Origin: Candidatus Saccharimonadota bacterium
Lineage (GTDB): Bacteria > Patescibacteriota > Saccharimonadia > Saccharimonadales > Saccharimonadaceae
Direction of reading: 5' to 3'
Length of the DNA: 49,523 nucleotides
Assembly (NCBI GenBank): GCA_017433245.1
Contig: JAFRHO010000007.1
Location: 1 to 49,523, forward strand
This document shows positions 10,674 to 18,537 of this stretch, one piece after another. The notes beneath the pieces are model-generated. The model did no database searches. It had not been told where the DNA came from and worked only from the letters and a program-made list of their open reading frames with translations. Made by a program: the position numbers and the translations under genes. Numbering within the stretch: position 1 is the stretch's first letter; every line of letters begins with the position of its first letter.

Positions 10674-10685
10674 AGTACTGAGTTT

Positions 10686-10721
10686 AAAATGGCGTCGTGT
10701 GATAAAAACGACGCCATTTTT
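10686..10721 (+). terminator. Rho-independent terminator after aqpZ
   Basis: A perfect stem TGGCGTCGT / ACGACGCCA with an 8-9 nt loop is flanked by AAAA and TTTTT, so it may work in both directions. Confidence 0.9.
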
Positions 10722-10724
10722 GTG

Positions 10725-10754
10725 TTGACGGAAGGTAATGCAGATTGTTATAAT
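10725..10754 (+). promoter_or_regulatory. Promoter of the 10781 gene
   Basis: TTGACG at 10725-10730 and TATAAT at 10749-10754 are 18 bp apart, followed by AGGAGGA before the ATG at 10781. Confidence 0.85.
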
Positions 10755-10780
10755 GGTACAAAGTAATAAAAGGAGGAATA

Positions 10781-11344
10781 ATGGCAGAGAAACCAAACAA
10801 AGGTATGGTAATTGGAATTGCGGTGGCGGTTGTTGCGGTGATTGCTATCATTGTTGGTGTTATTATAGCAAAAGGTAACGAGGGTGGTGTCGGTGAAGGC
10901 GGCGATGGGACGGAAGCTGGACAGGTTGAAGGTGTGAACAATATGGATTTTTCGGATATTAATGTTACAGTTGAATATGGCGATTATGACGGGATGTACA
11001 CGTTATCAAAGAGCATTCAAAATGGCGAGATGCTTGGCCAGATTGTGAAAATTGAGGGCGACGTGTCGCATCCGATGAGTAAATATTCAATTGTAGAAGA
11101 AGACGAAAATGGTTCAAAGATTGGTACTGAATTTGTGATTGAAGGGCTTGATGAAAGTGAGTACCCATCAGATGGTGCTCGTATAGTAATAACCGGTGAA
11201 GTGATTGAGAAAGAGCCACTTTATTATGTGATTCGGACTGCACCAGAGTATGTTGAGGTGATTGAGGAGAGCGATGACATGGAGGGTGAAGAGTATATAG
11301 AAGAAGAGTATTTCGAGGATGATTATTCAGAGGATGGAGAATAA
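10781..11344 (+). CDS. Single-pass membrane protein with OB-like extracytoplasmic domain and acidic tail
   Basis: The 187-residue protein has a short Lys-containing N-terminus, one membrane helix at about residues 8-30 (VIGIAVAVVAVIAIIVGVII), a Gly-rich linker and a globular part at about 50-155. That part has alternating beta strands (GQIVKIEGDV, KIGTEFVIEGL, ARIVITGEVIE) that resemble the OB-type tRNA_anti-like domain; this is a fold guess, not a firm match. The last 35 residues are almost all Glu and Asp. A strong AGGAGGA site fixes the start. It has its own promoter and lies between the aquaporin terminator and the rpsO promoter, so it is monocistronic. The function is unknown; an anchored, outward-facing ligand-binding or ion-binding domain is possible. 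Confidence 0.75.
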   Translation: MAEKPNKGMVIGIAVAVVAVIAIIVGVIIAKGNEGGVGEGGDGTEAGQVEGVNNMDFSDINVTVEYGDYDGMYTLSKSIQNGEMLGQIVKIEGDVSHPMSKYSIVEEDENGSKIGTEFVIEGLDESEYPSDGARIVITGEVIEKEPLYYVIRTAPEYVEVIEESDDMEGEEYIEEEYFEDDYSEDGE

Positions 11345-11361
11345 CCCCTTGCTGGTGAGCG

Positions 11362-11390
11362 TTGACCTCGAGAGAGAGATGTGATATAAT
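11362..11390 (+). promoter_or_regulatory. Promoter of rpsO, predicts a leaderless mRNA
   Basis: TTGACC at 11362-11367 and TATAAT at 11385-11390 have a 17-bp spacer. Only six bases separate the -10 from the ATG at 11397, so transcription should start at the A of the start codon. No Shine-Dalgarno site is present. Confidence 0.85.
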
Positions 11391-11396
11391 ACCCCT

Positions 11397-11663
11397 ATGA
11401 TAACAAAAGAGAATAAAACCAAGGCTATTGCCAAGGTCGCCCGCAATAAGGCCGATGTTGGTTCTCCTGAAGTACAAGTTTCAATTCTCACTGAGCGGAT
11501 CAAAGAAGTGACCGAGCATGTGAAGAATAATAAACATGACTTTATGGCCAAAAGAGGTTTAATGCAGATGGTAGGGAAGCGCAAGAAATTGCTACGCTAC
11601 CTGGAAGAGACCGATTTTGAGCTATATAAGAAGACTGTTAAGAAGCTCGGCCTCAGGAAGTAA
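11397..11663 (+). CDS. rpsO: 30S ribosomal protein S15
   Basis: The 88-residue protein has the full S15 length and signature, including GSPEVQVSILTERI, the HD-containing NKHDFMAKRGL loop and GKRKKLLRYL. S15 binds 16S rRNA at the three-way junction of the central domain and is an early assembly protein. The start is the first ATG after a -10 box, with no ribosome binding site. It sits upstream of pnp, a common rpsO-pnp neighbourhood, but here a minus-strand gene and two hairpins separate them. The stop codon lies inside the left arm of a 126-nt inverted repeat, so mRNA decay or termination may be tied to translation of the last codons. Confidence 0.97.
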   Translation: MITKENKTKAIAKVARNKADVGSPEVQVSILTERIKEVTEHVKNNKHDFMAKRGLMQMVGKRKKLLRYLEETDFELYKKTVKKLGLRK

Positions 11664-11778
11664 AATTTCGGCAAGCTACTTCGTTAGCGCCTGTGCTACG
11701 CAGGAGACGTACGATAAGTACGTCTCCTTTGCGTTGCTCGGCGCTGCCTCGTATCTTGCTCGAAATTTTACTTCCTGA
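11653..11778. repeat. 126-nt long imperfect inverted repeat overlapping the rpsO stop
   Basis: The outer arms TCAGGAAGTAAAATTTCG (11653-11670) and their exact complement (11761-11778) pair over 18 bp. The inner part keeps pairing with few bulges (GCAAG/CTTGC, GCGCC/GGCGC, TACGCA/TGCGTT) and ends in a perfect GGAGACGTAC/GTACGTCTCC stem with a GATAA loop. It covers the end of rpsO and nearly the whole gap after it. It may be a MITE-like element, an RNA stability element or a processed small RNA. Confidence 0.85.
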
Positions 11779-11785
11779 AAATGAC

Positions 11786-11812
11786 AAACCCGCCTGTAAC
11801 AGGCGGGTTTTT
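11786..11812 (+). terminator. Rho-independent terminator after rpsO
   Basis: A perfect 11-bp stem AAACCCGCCTG / CAGGCGGGTTT with a three-base loop TAA ends in TTTTT. It also lies directly downstream of the minus-strand gene that ends at 11816 and could stop that transcript too. Confidence 0.92.
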
Positions 11813-11815
11813 GAG

Positions 11816-12352
11816 TTATTGTATTATAGCAGAATCAAGTTTGTTCTGCTTCAACAAGGCCTCTTTGCGCTTTCTTAACGAAGGCATCTCTAGGTTGTTT
11901 TTGCGTACGAACATCTTGATAATCTCGTTGCATTCGATGCAAAGACTTGAACGTTCAGCTCCCTCTGCTCGCGTTACCTCTTCTGCCTTCTCAAGGAAAA
12001 GCTTGAGCCCCTCGTCATCTCGGAAGAATTTCTCCAAGATATCGATATACTGAGTAAGGACTCCTTTGTGGCTGCTGTCGCCCAGGAGAGCCTTCTTGGT
12101 AACACGATTTAACTCCTCCTGTGCGCGATTGCGTCGATTGCTCGGAATAATCGTGCAAGCAATGCAATCAGTCTTGTGTGTGACAATGATAGTAAAAAAC
12201 ACATCATTGACGCACTGGTACCGAATGGGCCTAAATAGTTCGACGACAGGATCGTCGCATTCCCCTGGAGTGGGGATTTGTCCGTCAATTGTTATATGCG
12301 CGTTTGCATTTAATTCGTCAAAGCTCCAAGCAGATACTCTTGTTGATAACAT
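11816..12352 (-). CDS. Hypothetical protein with two CxxC pairs
   Basis: The 178-residue cytoplasmic-looking protein has no signal peptide or membrane helix. The N-terminal half is beta-rich and contains DCIAC; the C-terminal half is helical and charged, contains CIEC, and ends in a basic RKRKEALLKQNK segment. The two CxC/CxxC pairs could bind a metal, which is inference. I do not recognise a family. The gene is supported by a strong -10/-35 promoter on this strand, by AGGGGG seven bases before the ATG, and by a terminator just after its end. It is divergent from pnp, with the two promoters interlocked, so the two could be regulated together. Confidence 0.7.
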   Translation of the reverse strand: MLSTRVSAWSFDELNANAHITIDGQIPTPGECDDPVVELFRPIRYQCVNDVFFTIIVTHKTDCIACTIIPSNRRNRAQEELNRVTKKALLGDSSHKGVLTQYIDILEKFFRDDEGLKLFLEKAEEVTRAEGAERSSLCIECNEIIKMFVRKNNLEMPSLRKRKEALLKQNKLDSAIIQ

Positions 12353-12398
12353 AACTACCCCCTTTTAAGATACTATAAGTGAACAACTTATCTGTGCT

Positions 12399-12427
12399 AT
12401 TATAGCATATTTTGCGTAAAAATGCAA
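12399..12427 (-). promoter_or_regulatory. Promoter of the minus-strand 11816-12352 gene
   Basis: Read on the minus strand, TTGCAT (12427-12422) and TATAAT (12404-12399) have a 17-bp spacer. Its spacer contains the -35 of the plus-strand pnp promoter. Confidence 0.82.
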
Positions 12428-12440
12428 GGTTTGGTATAAT
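12412..12440 (+). promoter_or_regulatory. Promoter of pnp, interlocked with a divergent promoter
   Basis: TTGCGT at 12412-12417 and TATAAT at 12435-12440 have a 17-bp spacer. The element overlaps the divergent promoter at 12399-12427, so both polymerases cannot bind at once. Confidence 0.8.
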
Positions 12441-12446
12441 AATATG

Positions 12447-12611
12447 TAGAAAATTAACATATTTGGGAAGACGGCAGATGCTGTTTTCGAAATGGCTATT
12501 TATCTCCTCTTCGGGAGCGCTCAAGGGCACTTGCCCAAGGTTACTCCCTTAGATGAGACACACTTATTTCGAACGTGACACCTGAAGTTTTCCCAAGAAA
12601 GGATTATTTTT
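12447..12611 (+). promoter_or_regulatory. Structured 5' leader of pnp
   Basis: The leader is about 165 nt. Three nested stems can be drawn: TTCGAAAT (12486-12493) with ATTTCGAA (12566-12573), GGGAG (12513-12517) with CTCCC (12544-12548), and GGGC (12525-12528) with GCCC (12533-12536). The AAAGGA site before the ATG at 12612 lies outside the outer stem. In Enterobacteria the pnp leader hairpin is the target of RNase III and PNPase autoregulation; whether this leader does the same is inferred. Confidence 0.6.
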
Positions 12612-14786
12612 ATGGATATTATAAACCCTAATGGCAAGAAGACGGTGCGGGTTACGTCCGAGTGGTTAGGGCGAGAGTTGACCTTAGAGGTAAATAGGGT
12701 CGGTTTTCGCACGACTTCGTCGGTTCTCGTAACCTATGGAGATACCGTGGTACTGGGGTCGGTAGTGGTGGGAACGAAGCCTGTGGTGCAGGATTTCTTC
12801 CCTCTGTCGATTGATTATGAAGAGAAATGGTATGCCGCAGGTAAAATTTCTGGCTCGCGCTTTATTAAGCGTGAGGGAAAGCCGGCGGATGAGGCGGTGC
12901 TAGTTGGGCGCTTGATTGACCGACCGATTCGTCCTCTGTTTCCTAAGGGATATCGTCAAGAAATACAGGTAGTTTGTACAGTGTTGTCGATGGATCCGTC
13001 GTTTAGACCGGACTGTGTGGCGATGATTGCGGCTTCTTCGGCTCTCATGAATGCAGGTGTGCCGTTTGATGGTCCAATTGCAGGGATTCGGATTGGACGT
13101 ATCGGGGGTGAATTTAAGGGTTTCTTGTCTGCAGAGGAAAGAGAACAATCGCCAATGGATCTTGTGGTGGCTTGTAAAGATGGCAAGGTGATGATGGTAG
13201 AGGCTGGCATGAAGGAAGTGCCAGAGGAGACTATTATCGAGGCGATGCACTGGGCGGTAGATAATGTGAAACCGGTGTTGGATTTACAGAGAGAACTTGC
13301 TAAGCAAGTTGCAGCAGTACCGCAGGAGTACGAATTGGTACTTCCAGATGAAGAGATTTTGAAAGAGGTGGCGGACTGGACGAAAGGAAAATTTGGTTCG
13401 AAAATTCGTGGAAATGTGATGGAGCGGGCGCAGGTACTTGACGATATCAAGTATGCAATGCATGACGAATTTGCTCTTTCTAAAGGACAGGGTGAGACGG
13501 ATAATGAGAAAGTGGAATGGTACGATGCGAATTTGCGTGATGTGTATGATCAGGCGTTTGAGCTTGCCGTGCATAAGGAGGTGCGTCGTGGAATTGTAGA
13601 GGAAGGCGTAAGGCCAGATGGACGTAAATTGGATGAGGTGCGACCACTGTCGTCTCAGGTGGGGATTTTGCCACGAGTACATGGCTCTTCTCTATTTACG
13701 CGTGGTGTAACACAGGCGATGAATATCGTAACACTCGCACCTTTGTCGTATTGTCAAGATGTAGACACGATGGAGGTGACGGATGGAAAGCGACGCTATA
13801 TGCATCATTATAATGCGCCGTCTTATACGGTAGGTGAGCCAGGGCGAATTGGCTCGCCAGGGCGACGTGAGATTGGGCATGGCTATCTGGCGGAGCGAGC
13901 GTTATTGCCAGTATTGCCGTCTGAAGAGGAGTTTCCATATGCGATTCGTTCTGTGACCGAGATTATGTCACAGAATGGTTCGACCTCGATGGCGGCGACT
14001 TGTTCGTCGTGTATGGCTTTGATGGACGCAGGTGTGCCGATTAAGCGACCGGTATCAGGCGTGGCAATGGGCTTGATGGTAGACGTACCAAAGGGTACTG
14101 AAATAACAGAGAAAGACGTTGATAAGGCATATGTATTAACAGATCTCATGGATGCAGAGGATTTCGCAGGCGATATGGACTTCAAGGTGACTGGCACTAC
14201 TGAGGGTGTGACGGCGCTTCAGATGGATATGAAAGTGCATGGACTTCCAGTAGAGATTATGGAAAAAGCGTTGAAGCAGTCGCATGAGGGTAGGATGTTT
14301 ATCTTGAAACATTTAACTGAAGTAATTGCGAAGCCACGCGCGGAGATTTCAGAATATGCACCAAGGATTGAGAAATTGATGATTTCGCCAGAGAAAATTG
14401 GCGCCGTAATCGGTAAAGGTGGCGAGATGATTAATAAGATTACAACAGAGACGGGTGCTGAGGTAAATATCGAAGATGATGGCCTCGTAACAGTGGCTGG
14501 CAATGACCCAGAGAAGATTAAGAAGGCACTGGATTGGATTAAGTCGTTGACTGAGGAGCCAGAGGTAGGTAAGATTTATGAAGGAACAGTGATGACGATT
14601 AAGGACTTTGGCGCATTCGTGAATATCCTCCCAGGGATTGATGGAATGTTACATATCTCACAGATTCGGGAAGGTAAGAGGTTGAAGTCGGTTGATGAAG
14701 TATTGAAAGTTGGCGATAAGGTGAAGGTACGTCTAGTGGCGATTGACCATGGGAAGTTGAGCCTGTCGATGATTGGGGTAAAGTAA
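12612..14786 (+). CDS. pnp: Polyribonucleotide nucleotidyltransferase (PNPase)
   Basis: The 724-residue enzyme degrades RNA 3' to 5' by phosphorolysis and has the normal family length. Two RNase PH domains are separated by the alpha-helical linker; the first begins with the GRELTLEVNRVGFRT strand region and holds RFIKREGKP. The second contains the RGVTQAMNIVTLAP strand and the active-site stretch AEDFAGDMDFKVTGT near residue 520. A KH domain (VIGKGGEMINKI, about 590-650) and an S1 domain (GKIYEGTVMTIKDFGAFV, about 652-722) bind the RNA. The start is preceded by AAAGGA. It is single, ends in its own terminator and has a long structured leader that suggests post-transcriptional control. Confidence 0.97.
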   Translation: MDIINPNGKKTVRVTSEWLGRELTLEVNRVGFRTTSSVLVTYGDTVVLGSVVVGTKPVVQDFFPLSIDYEEKWYAAGKISGSRFIKREGKPADEAVLVGRLIDRPIRPLFPKGYRQEIQVVCTVLSMDPSFRPDCVAMIAASSALMNAGVPFDGPIAGIRIGRIGGEFKGFLSAEEREQSPMDLVVACKDGKVMMVEAGMKEVPEETIIEAMHWAVDNVKPVLDLQRELAKQVAAVPQEYELVLPDEEILKEVADWTKGKFGSKIRGNVMERAQVLDDIKYAMHDEFALSKGQGETDNEKVEWYDANLRDVYDQAFELAVHKEVRRGIVEEGVRPDGRKLDEVRPLSSQVGILPRVHGSSLFTRGVTQAMNIVTLAPLSYCQDVDTMEVTDGKRRYMHHYNAPSYTVGEPGRIGSPGRREIGHGYLAERALLPVLPSEEEFPYAIRSVTEIMSQNGSTSMAATCSSCMALMDAGVPIKRPVSGVAMGLMVDVPKGTEITEKDVDKAYVLTDLMDAEDFAGDMDFKVTGTTEGVTALQMDMKVHGLPVEIMEKALKQSHEGRMFILKHLTEVIAKPRAEISEYAPRIEKLMISPEKIGAVIGKGGEMINKITTETGAEVNIEDDGLVTVAGNDPEKIKKALDWIKSLTEEPEVGKIYEGTVMTIKDFGAFVNILPGIDGMLHISQIREGKRLKSVDEVLKVGDKVKVRLVAIDHGKLSLSMIGVK

Positions 14787-14791
14787 TCCGT

Positions 14792-14825
14792 AAAACACCC
14801 TGCTAAAGGCAGGGTGTTTTTTTGT
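14792..14825 (+). terminator. Rho-independent terminator after pnp
   Basis: A 12-bp stem AAAACACCCTGC / GCAGGGTGTTTT with a five-base loop is followed by a run of T. Confidence 0.93.
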
Positions 14826-14857
14826 TGTTGTAAAAGCGTTAGTTTATTACATAAGCA

Positions 14858-14886
14858 TTGACTTTTTGGGCTTGGTATGATATAAT
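14858..14886 (+). promoter_or_regulatory. Promoter of the Thr-rich surface protein gene
   Basis: TTGACT at 14858-14863 and TATAAT at 14881-14886 have a 17-bp spacer. The start near 14893 gives a leader of about 40 nt with AGGAG at 14922-14926. Confidence 0.88.
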
Positions 14887-14933
14887 TGTATGAAGAAAAG
14901 GGTTATTTGGAGTTAACTATTAGGAGTAATAAA

Positions 14934-16703
14934 ATGAGGAATATCTTTAAATTACCTAAATTTAAAAAAGTACTTATGAGCACAGTATTAATTATTGGTA
15001 CTGTGGTACCTAGTTTGACACCTTTGTTTAGTGATTATACGGCGGAGGCGGCTTCTGGTAACAATTTGAGCAGTATTTACCCGTCCAAGATGACGAAAAT
15101 GAAGTTGTCGCTGGTGTATACGGGTAAGGAGATTGATGGGACAGTGAACTCGACGCAGAGTTTTGCGATTACGGATAAGTATTTTATTGTGGTACAAGCA
15201 CATTCGACGAAGGAAAATGCGGGGTGGATTGTGGCTACGAATTATAAAAAACCAAGTTCCACTCCTGCTTGGAAGACGAAATATAATATAGGACACGGTA
15301 ATGGGGCGACTTGGAATAGTAAAAAGAACCAAATTGTAGTAATTGATGGTTCGACCAAGTATTTCTTTAATGCGAATAATGGTAAATTTGTTACTAAGGT
15401 GGCCACCGGTCCATCTGGTTCTAGCATTGCATATGATGCTAAAAATGATCATTATATTCAGACTAGTGGGCATGGTGCAACTTCTGGCCAGATTTTGAAT
15501 GGTAACTTTACGCTAATCAAGACTTTTGATGCTGGCCATAGATTAGTAAATCAAGATGTGGCTTATCATGACGGCTATATTTATAAGATTGGATGGGGTG
15601 GTTGTAATTATTTTAAGAATCATAATCGAGCCGATGATGCTACTTATTGTAGCAAGTATTTCGGTGAAGGGTCGAACGTGGTTTATCAGTTCGATTCGAA
15701 TGGTAAATATATGAATGCGTATTATACTGATGCTGGGTTTGGGGAGCTTGAAAGCATGGCTTTCGGTACAGATGGTACGCCATATTTAATGTTTAACGGT
15801 AAACCAGATAGTTCACATTATTCAGTTTATAAGTTGAACAATTTAAGTAAGCCTGCTAGCGTGCCGCAGATTACGGCGGTGACCACAGCTAAGCCGGCTA
15901 CTACGACTACGACGACTACTAAGCCGGCAACTACAACGACGACTACTAAGCCGGCTACTACTACAACAACTAAGCCAGCTACTACAACAACTACTAAGCC
16001 GGCTACGACTAGTACGACTACAACTACCAAACCTACAACTACCAATACGACCACAACCAAGCCGGTAACTACGGCCACTACGACGACTAAGCCAGCGACT
16101 ACGACGACTACGACGAAGCCGGCAACCACTAACACTACAACTACTAAACCAGCTACTACTAGTACAACTACTGCAAAGCCAGCAATAACTAATACTAATA
16201 CTACGACTAGTAAACCGGTGGCTAGTACCACGACCACTACTACTGCTCAGCCAGTAACTACCAGTAGAACTACTACCACAACGACTACTACTACAAAACC
16301 ATCGGCTACAAGTGGAAATACTACTGTTTCTACTACTGTCAATACGACCAAACCGGCAGTTACTAGTACGACTACAACGACGAAGCCTACTACCACTACA
16401 AATACGGTCAGTACAACTTCGACTTCTGTTGCTGTGCCGACTATTGTAGATACTAGTGTGGGGACTGATACTGGTGTTCAGGTCAGCGTAAATACTGAAG
16501 ACAATACTAAGACGAATGTAAAATCTGACGATAGAGCTGATGTTGATGAAATGGTTGAGATAGAGACGCCAAAAGCTGGTAAAACTATGACGGTTGATGA
16601 TGAGCCATCTAAGATTAGCAGGATTGTGATTGCATTGGCAGTACTAATTGGGGCTTTGGCGATTCTTTATTACTTAGTCGTGATTTTCCGTTATTCGCGA
16701 TAG
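14934..16703 (+). CDS. Anchored surface protein with beta-rich head and Thr/Pro stalk
   Basis: The 589-residue protein starts at the ATG at 14934, seven bases after AGGAG; the longer in-frame TTG start at 14886 overlaps the -10 box and is rejected. An N-terminal hydrophobic segment ends in AEAA, a likely signal peptidase site. A globular head (about residues 40-310) has repeating beta motifs with SIAYDAKNDHYIQT, QDVAYHDGYIYKIGW and SMAFGTDGTPYLMF, suggesting a beta-propeller-like fold. A stalk of about 180 residues built of KPATTTT-like units follows, then an acidic stretch, a C-terminal membrane helix (residues 560-585) and a short basic end. This head-stalk-anchor layout is typical of adhesins; the ligand is unknown. 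The Thr-rich stalk may be O-glycosylated (inference). Confidence 0.85.
   Translation: MRNIFKLPKFKKVLMSTVLIIGTVVPSLTPLFSDYTAEAASGNNLSSIYPSKMTKMKLSLVYTGKEIDGTVNSTQSFAITDKYFIVVQAHSTKENAGWIVATNYKKPSSTPAWKTKYNIGHGNGATWNSKKNQIVVIDGSTKYFFNANNGKFVTKVATGPSGSSIAYDAKNDHYIQTSGHGATSGQILNGNFTLIKTFDAGHRLVNQDVAYHDGYIYKIGWGGCNYFKNHNRADDATYCSKYFGEGSNVVYQFDSNGKYMNAYYTDAGFGELESMAFGTDGTPYLMFNGKPDSSHYSVYKLNNLSKPASVPQITAVTTAKPATTTTTTTKPATTTTTTKPATTTTTKPATTTTTKPATTSTTTTTKPTTTNTTTTKPVTTATTTTKPATTTTTTKPATTNTTTTKPATTSTTTAKPAITNTNTTTSKPVASTTTTTTAQPVTTSRTTTTTTTTTKPSATSGNTTVSTTVNTTKPAVTSTTTTTKPTTTTNTVSTTSTSVAVPTIVDTSVGTDTGVQVSVNTEDNTKTNVKSDDRADVDEMVEIETPKAGKTMTVDDEPSKISRIVIALAVLIGALAILYYLVVIFRYSR
15880..16430 (+). repeat. 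ACT/ACG-rich stalk-coding repeat
   Basis: Degenerate units encode K-P-A/T followed by 5-8 Thr, about 20 units long, with ACT, ACA, ACG and ACC codons mixed. Because codons vary, the DNA is less slippage-prone than a pure triplet repeat, but unit-number variation is expected between strains. The complementary strand reads as an artificial Val-rich frame. Confidence 0.85.
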
Positions 16704-16711
16704 ACTCAGAT

Positions 16712-16740
16712 TTGGGTTTTAAAGGGGTTTGTTATATAAT
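16712..16740 (+). promoter_or_regulatory. Promoter of lepA, predicts a leaderless mRNA
   Basis: TTGGGT at 16712-16717 and TATAAT at 16735-16740 have a 17-bp spacer. Seven bases separate the -10 from the ATG at 16748 and no Shine-Dalgarno site is present. Confidence 0.75.
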
Positions 16741-16747
16741 ATAGGGA

Positions 16748-18520
16748 ATGGAAAAGATACGTAATTTTTGCATCATTGCGCACATTGACCATGGTAAGTC
16801 GACGATTGCGGATCGGATGATGGAATTGACTGGTACGGTAGAGAAGCGCGAGATGAAGGCGCAGCTCCTTGATTCGATGGAATTAGAGCGCGAAAAGGGT
16901 ATTACGATTAAGTTGACGCCAGTGACGATGCAGTGGAATGGTTATGTGCTGAATTTGATTGACACGCCGGGGCATGTGGATTTTTCGTATGAGGTGTCGC
17001 GGTCTCTTCAGGCAGTGGAGACGGCGGTGTTGGTGGTGGACGCGACGCAGGGGATTCAGGCGCAGACACTCGCGAATGTGTATTTGGCATTGGAACAGGA
17101 TCTCACAATTATTCCGGTGATTAATAAAGTAGATTTGCCGGCGGCGGATGTGGAAGGGGTAGCTGCGCAGATTATGAATTTATTGGGTTGTTCTAGGGAA
17201 GAGATTATCGAAGCGTCAGGTAAGACGGGATTTGGGGTGGATAAGATTCTCGACGCAGTGGTGGAGCGGGGACCGGAGCCGAGAACACTTAATACTGGTA
17301 TGACGAGGGCGCTGATATTTGATTCGTATTTTGATGATTATCGGGGGGTGGTTTTGTATGTGAGGATTTTCGAGGGGGAGATTCGCAAGAATGCGGAGAT
17401 ATTGATGATGGCGGCGGGGGTGAAGGGGTTAGCGCTTGAAGTGGGTGTGCTGACGCCGAAAATGACATCGCGAGAATCGTTGAAGACGGGTGAGATTGGG
17501 TATATTGTGACGAATCTGAAGACGACACGCGAAGCGAAAGTGGGTGATACAGTGACGCTTGCAAAGGAGCCAGCGTTGGAAGCTTTGCCGGGGTATAAGA
17601 ATGTACTACCGTTTGTGTATGCGGGGTTTTTCCCGGTGTCGAACGATCAATATAAGGAACTGAAGGAAGCGATTGAGAAGTTGTCACTGAGTGATTCGGC
17701 TTTACGTTATGAGCCGGAAAATTCACCGGTGCTAGGGTTTGGCCTGAGGATTGGATTCCTAGGGCTGCTACATATGGATATCATTCGAGAAAGGTTAGAG
17801 AGGGAATTTGGGCTGGACCTCATCGTAACGAACCCATCGACGAATTATGAAGTCGTGATGAATAATGGTGAGATTCGGGAGATAAAGTCGGCGTCGGATT
17901 TGCCAGATCCGTCGGAGATACGAGAAATCCGGGAACCGTGGGTGAAGGGGGAGATTATCTTGCCGAAATCGATGATTGGGAATGTGTTGAATTTAATTAA
18001 TGAGAAGCGGGGGCATCAGACGAATTTGTCGTATATTGAAGATCGGGCGGTGATTGATTTTGAGGCGCCGATGGCGAATCTGTTGACGGATTTTTATGAT
18101 CAGTTGAAGTCGGCGACGTCTGGGTATGCGTCGTTTAATTATGAGCTGGATGGATATCGGGCGGAAGACTTGGTGCGAGTGGACTTCTTGGTAGGGGGAC
18201 ATAAGATGGATGCACTGTCGGTGATGGCACACCGTTCGGAAGCAGATGGAATCGGGCGTGAAGTGACGAAGAAACTGAAGGAAGTGATTCCCAGGCAGAA
18301 CTACGAGGTGGCACTGCAGGCGGCGATTGGGGCGCGGATTATTGCACGAGAAACGATTGGTGCGTATCGAAAAGATGTAACGGTAAAGATTCATACTGGT
18401 GATAGAGACAGGAAGGCGAAATTACTTGAGAAGCAAAAACGTGGCAAGGCGCGAATGAAACGATTTGGCAAGATTGATATTCCGTCAGAAGCATTTACAG
18501 TGATGTTAAAACGTGATTAG
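16748..18520 (+). CDS. lepA: Elongation factor 4 (LepA) GTPase
   Basis: The 590-residue translational GTPase acts on the ribosome and is linked to back-translocation or 30S biogenesis. GTPase motifs are AHIDHGKST (residues 11-19), GITIKLTPV (switch I), DTPGHVDF (72-79) and NKVD (126-129). The LepA-specific parts are GFLGLLHMDIIRERLEREF and the C-terminal domain with ALQAAIGARIIARETI, RKDVTVKIHTGDRDRK and LLEKQKRGKARMKRFG. These distinguish it from TypA/BipA, which lacks this C-terminal domain. The length fits the family. It stands alone with a leaderless promoter, and the next promoter overlaps its end region. Confidence 0.97.
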   Translation: MEKIRNFCIIAHIDHGKSTIADRMMELTGTVEKREMKAQLLDSMELEREKGITIKLTPVTMQWNGYVLNLIDTPGHVDFSYEVSRSLQAVETAVLVVDATQGIQAQTLANVYLALEQDLTIIPVINKVDLPAADVEGVAAQIMNLLGCSREEIIEASGKTGFGVDKILDAVVERGPEPRTLNTGMTRALIFDSYFDDYRGVVLYVRIFEGEIRKNAEILMMAAGVKGLALEVGVLTPKMTSRESLKTGEIGYIVTNLKTTREAKVGDTVTLAKEPALEALPGYKNVLPFVYAGFFPVSNDQYKELKEAIEKLSLSDSALRYEPENSPVLGFGLRIGFLGLLHMDIIRERLEREFGLDLIVTNPSTNYEVVMNNGEIREIKSASDLPDPSEIREIREPWVKGEIILPKSMIGNVLNLINEKRGHQTNLSYIEDRAVIDFEAPMANLLTDFYDQLKSATSGYASFNYELDGYRAEDLVRVDFLVGGHKMDALSVMAHRSEADGIGREVTKKLKEVIPRQNYEVALQAAIGARIIARETIGAYRKDVTVKIHTGDRDRKAKLLEKQKRGKARMKRFGKIDIPSEAFTVMLKRD

Positions 18521-18522
18521 TA

Positions 18523-18531
18523 TGATACAAT
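18523..18531 (+). promoter_or_regulatory. Extended -10 promoter of the 18538 operon
   Basis: TGATACAAT fits TGN plus a -10 hexamer (TACAAT at 18526-18531). Six bases lie before the ATG at 18538, so a leaderless mRNA is predicted. Confidence 0.65.
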
Positions 18532-18537
18532 AGAGGT

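Noticed and set aside
15827-16237. Minus-strand frame rich in Val and Leu across the stalk-coding repeat
   Set aside because: It is the complement of ACT/ACA codons, has no promoter or ribosome site and would be pure Val repeats.
15880-16430. CRISPR-like short repeats
   Set aside because: Units are in-frame Thr codons of variable length with no spacers of constant size.
16748-18520. TypA/BipA identity
   Set aside because: The C-terminal domain with RKLLEKQK-type motif and the HMDIIRERL stretch are LepA-specific.
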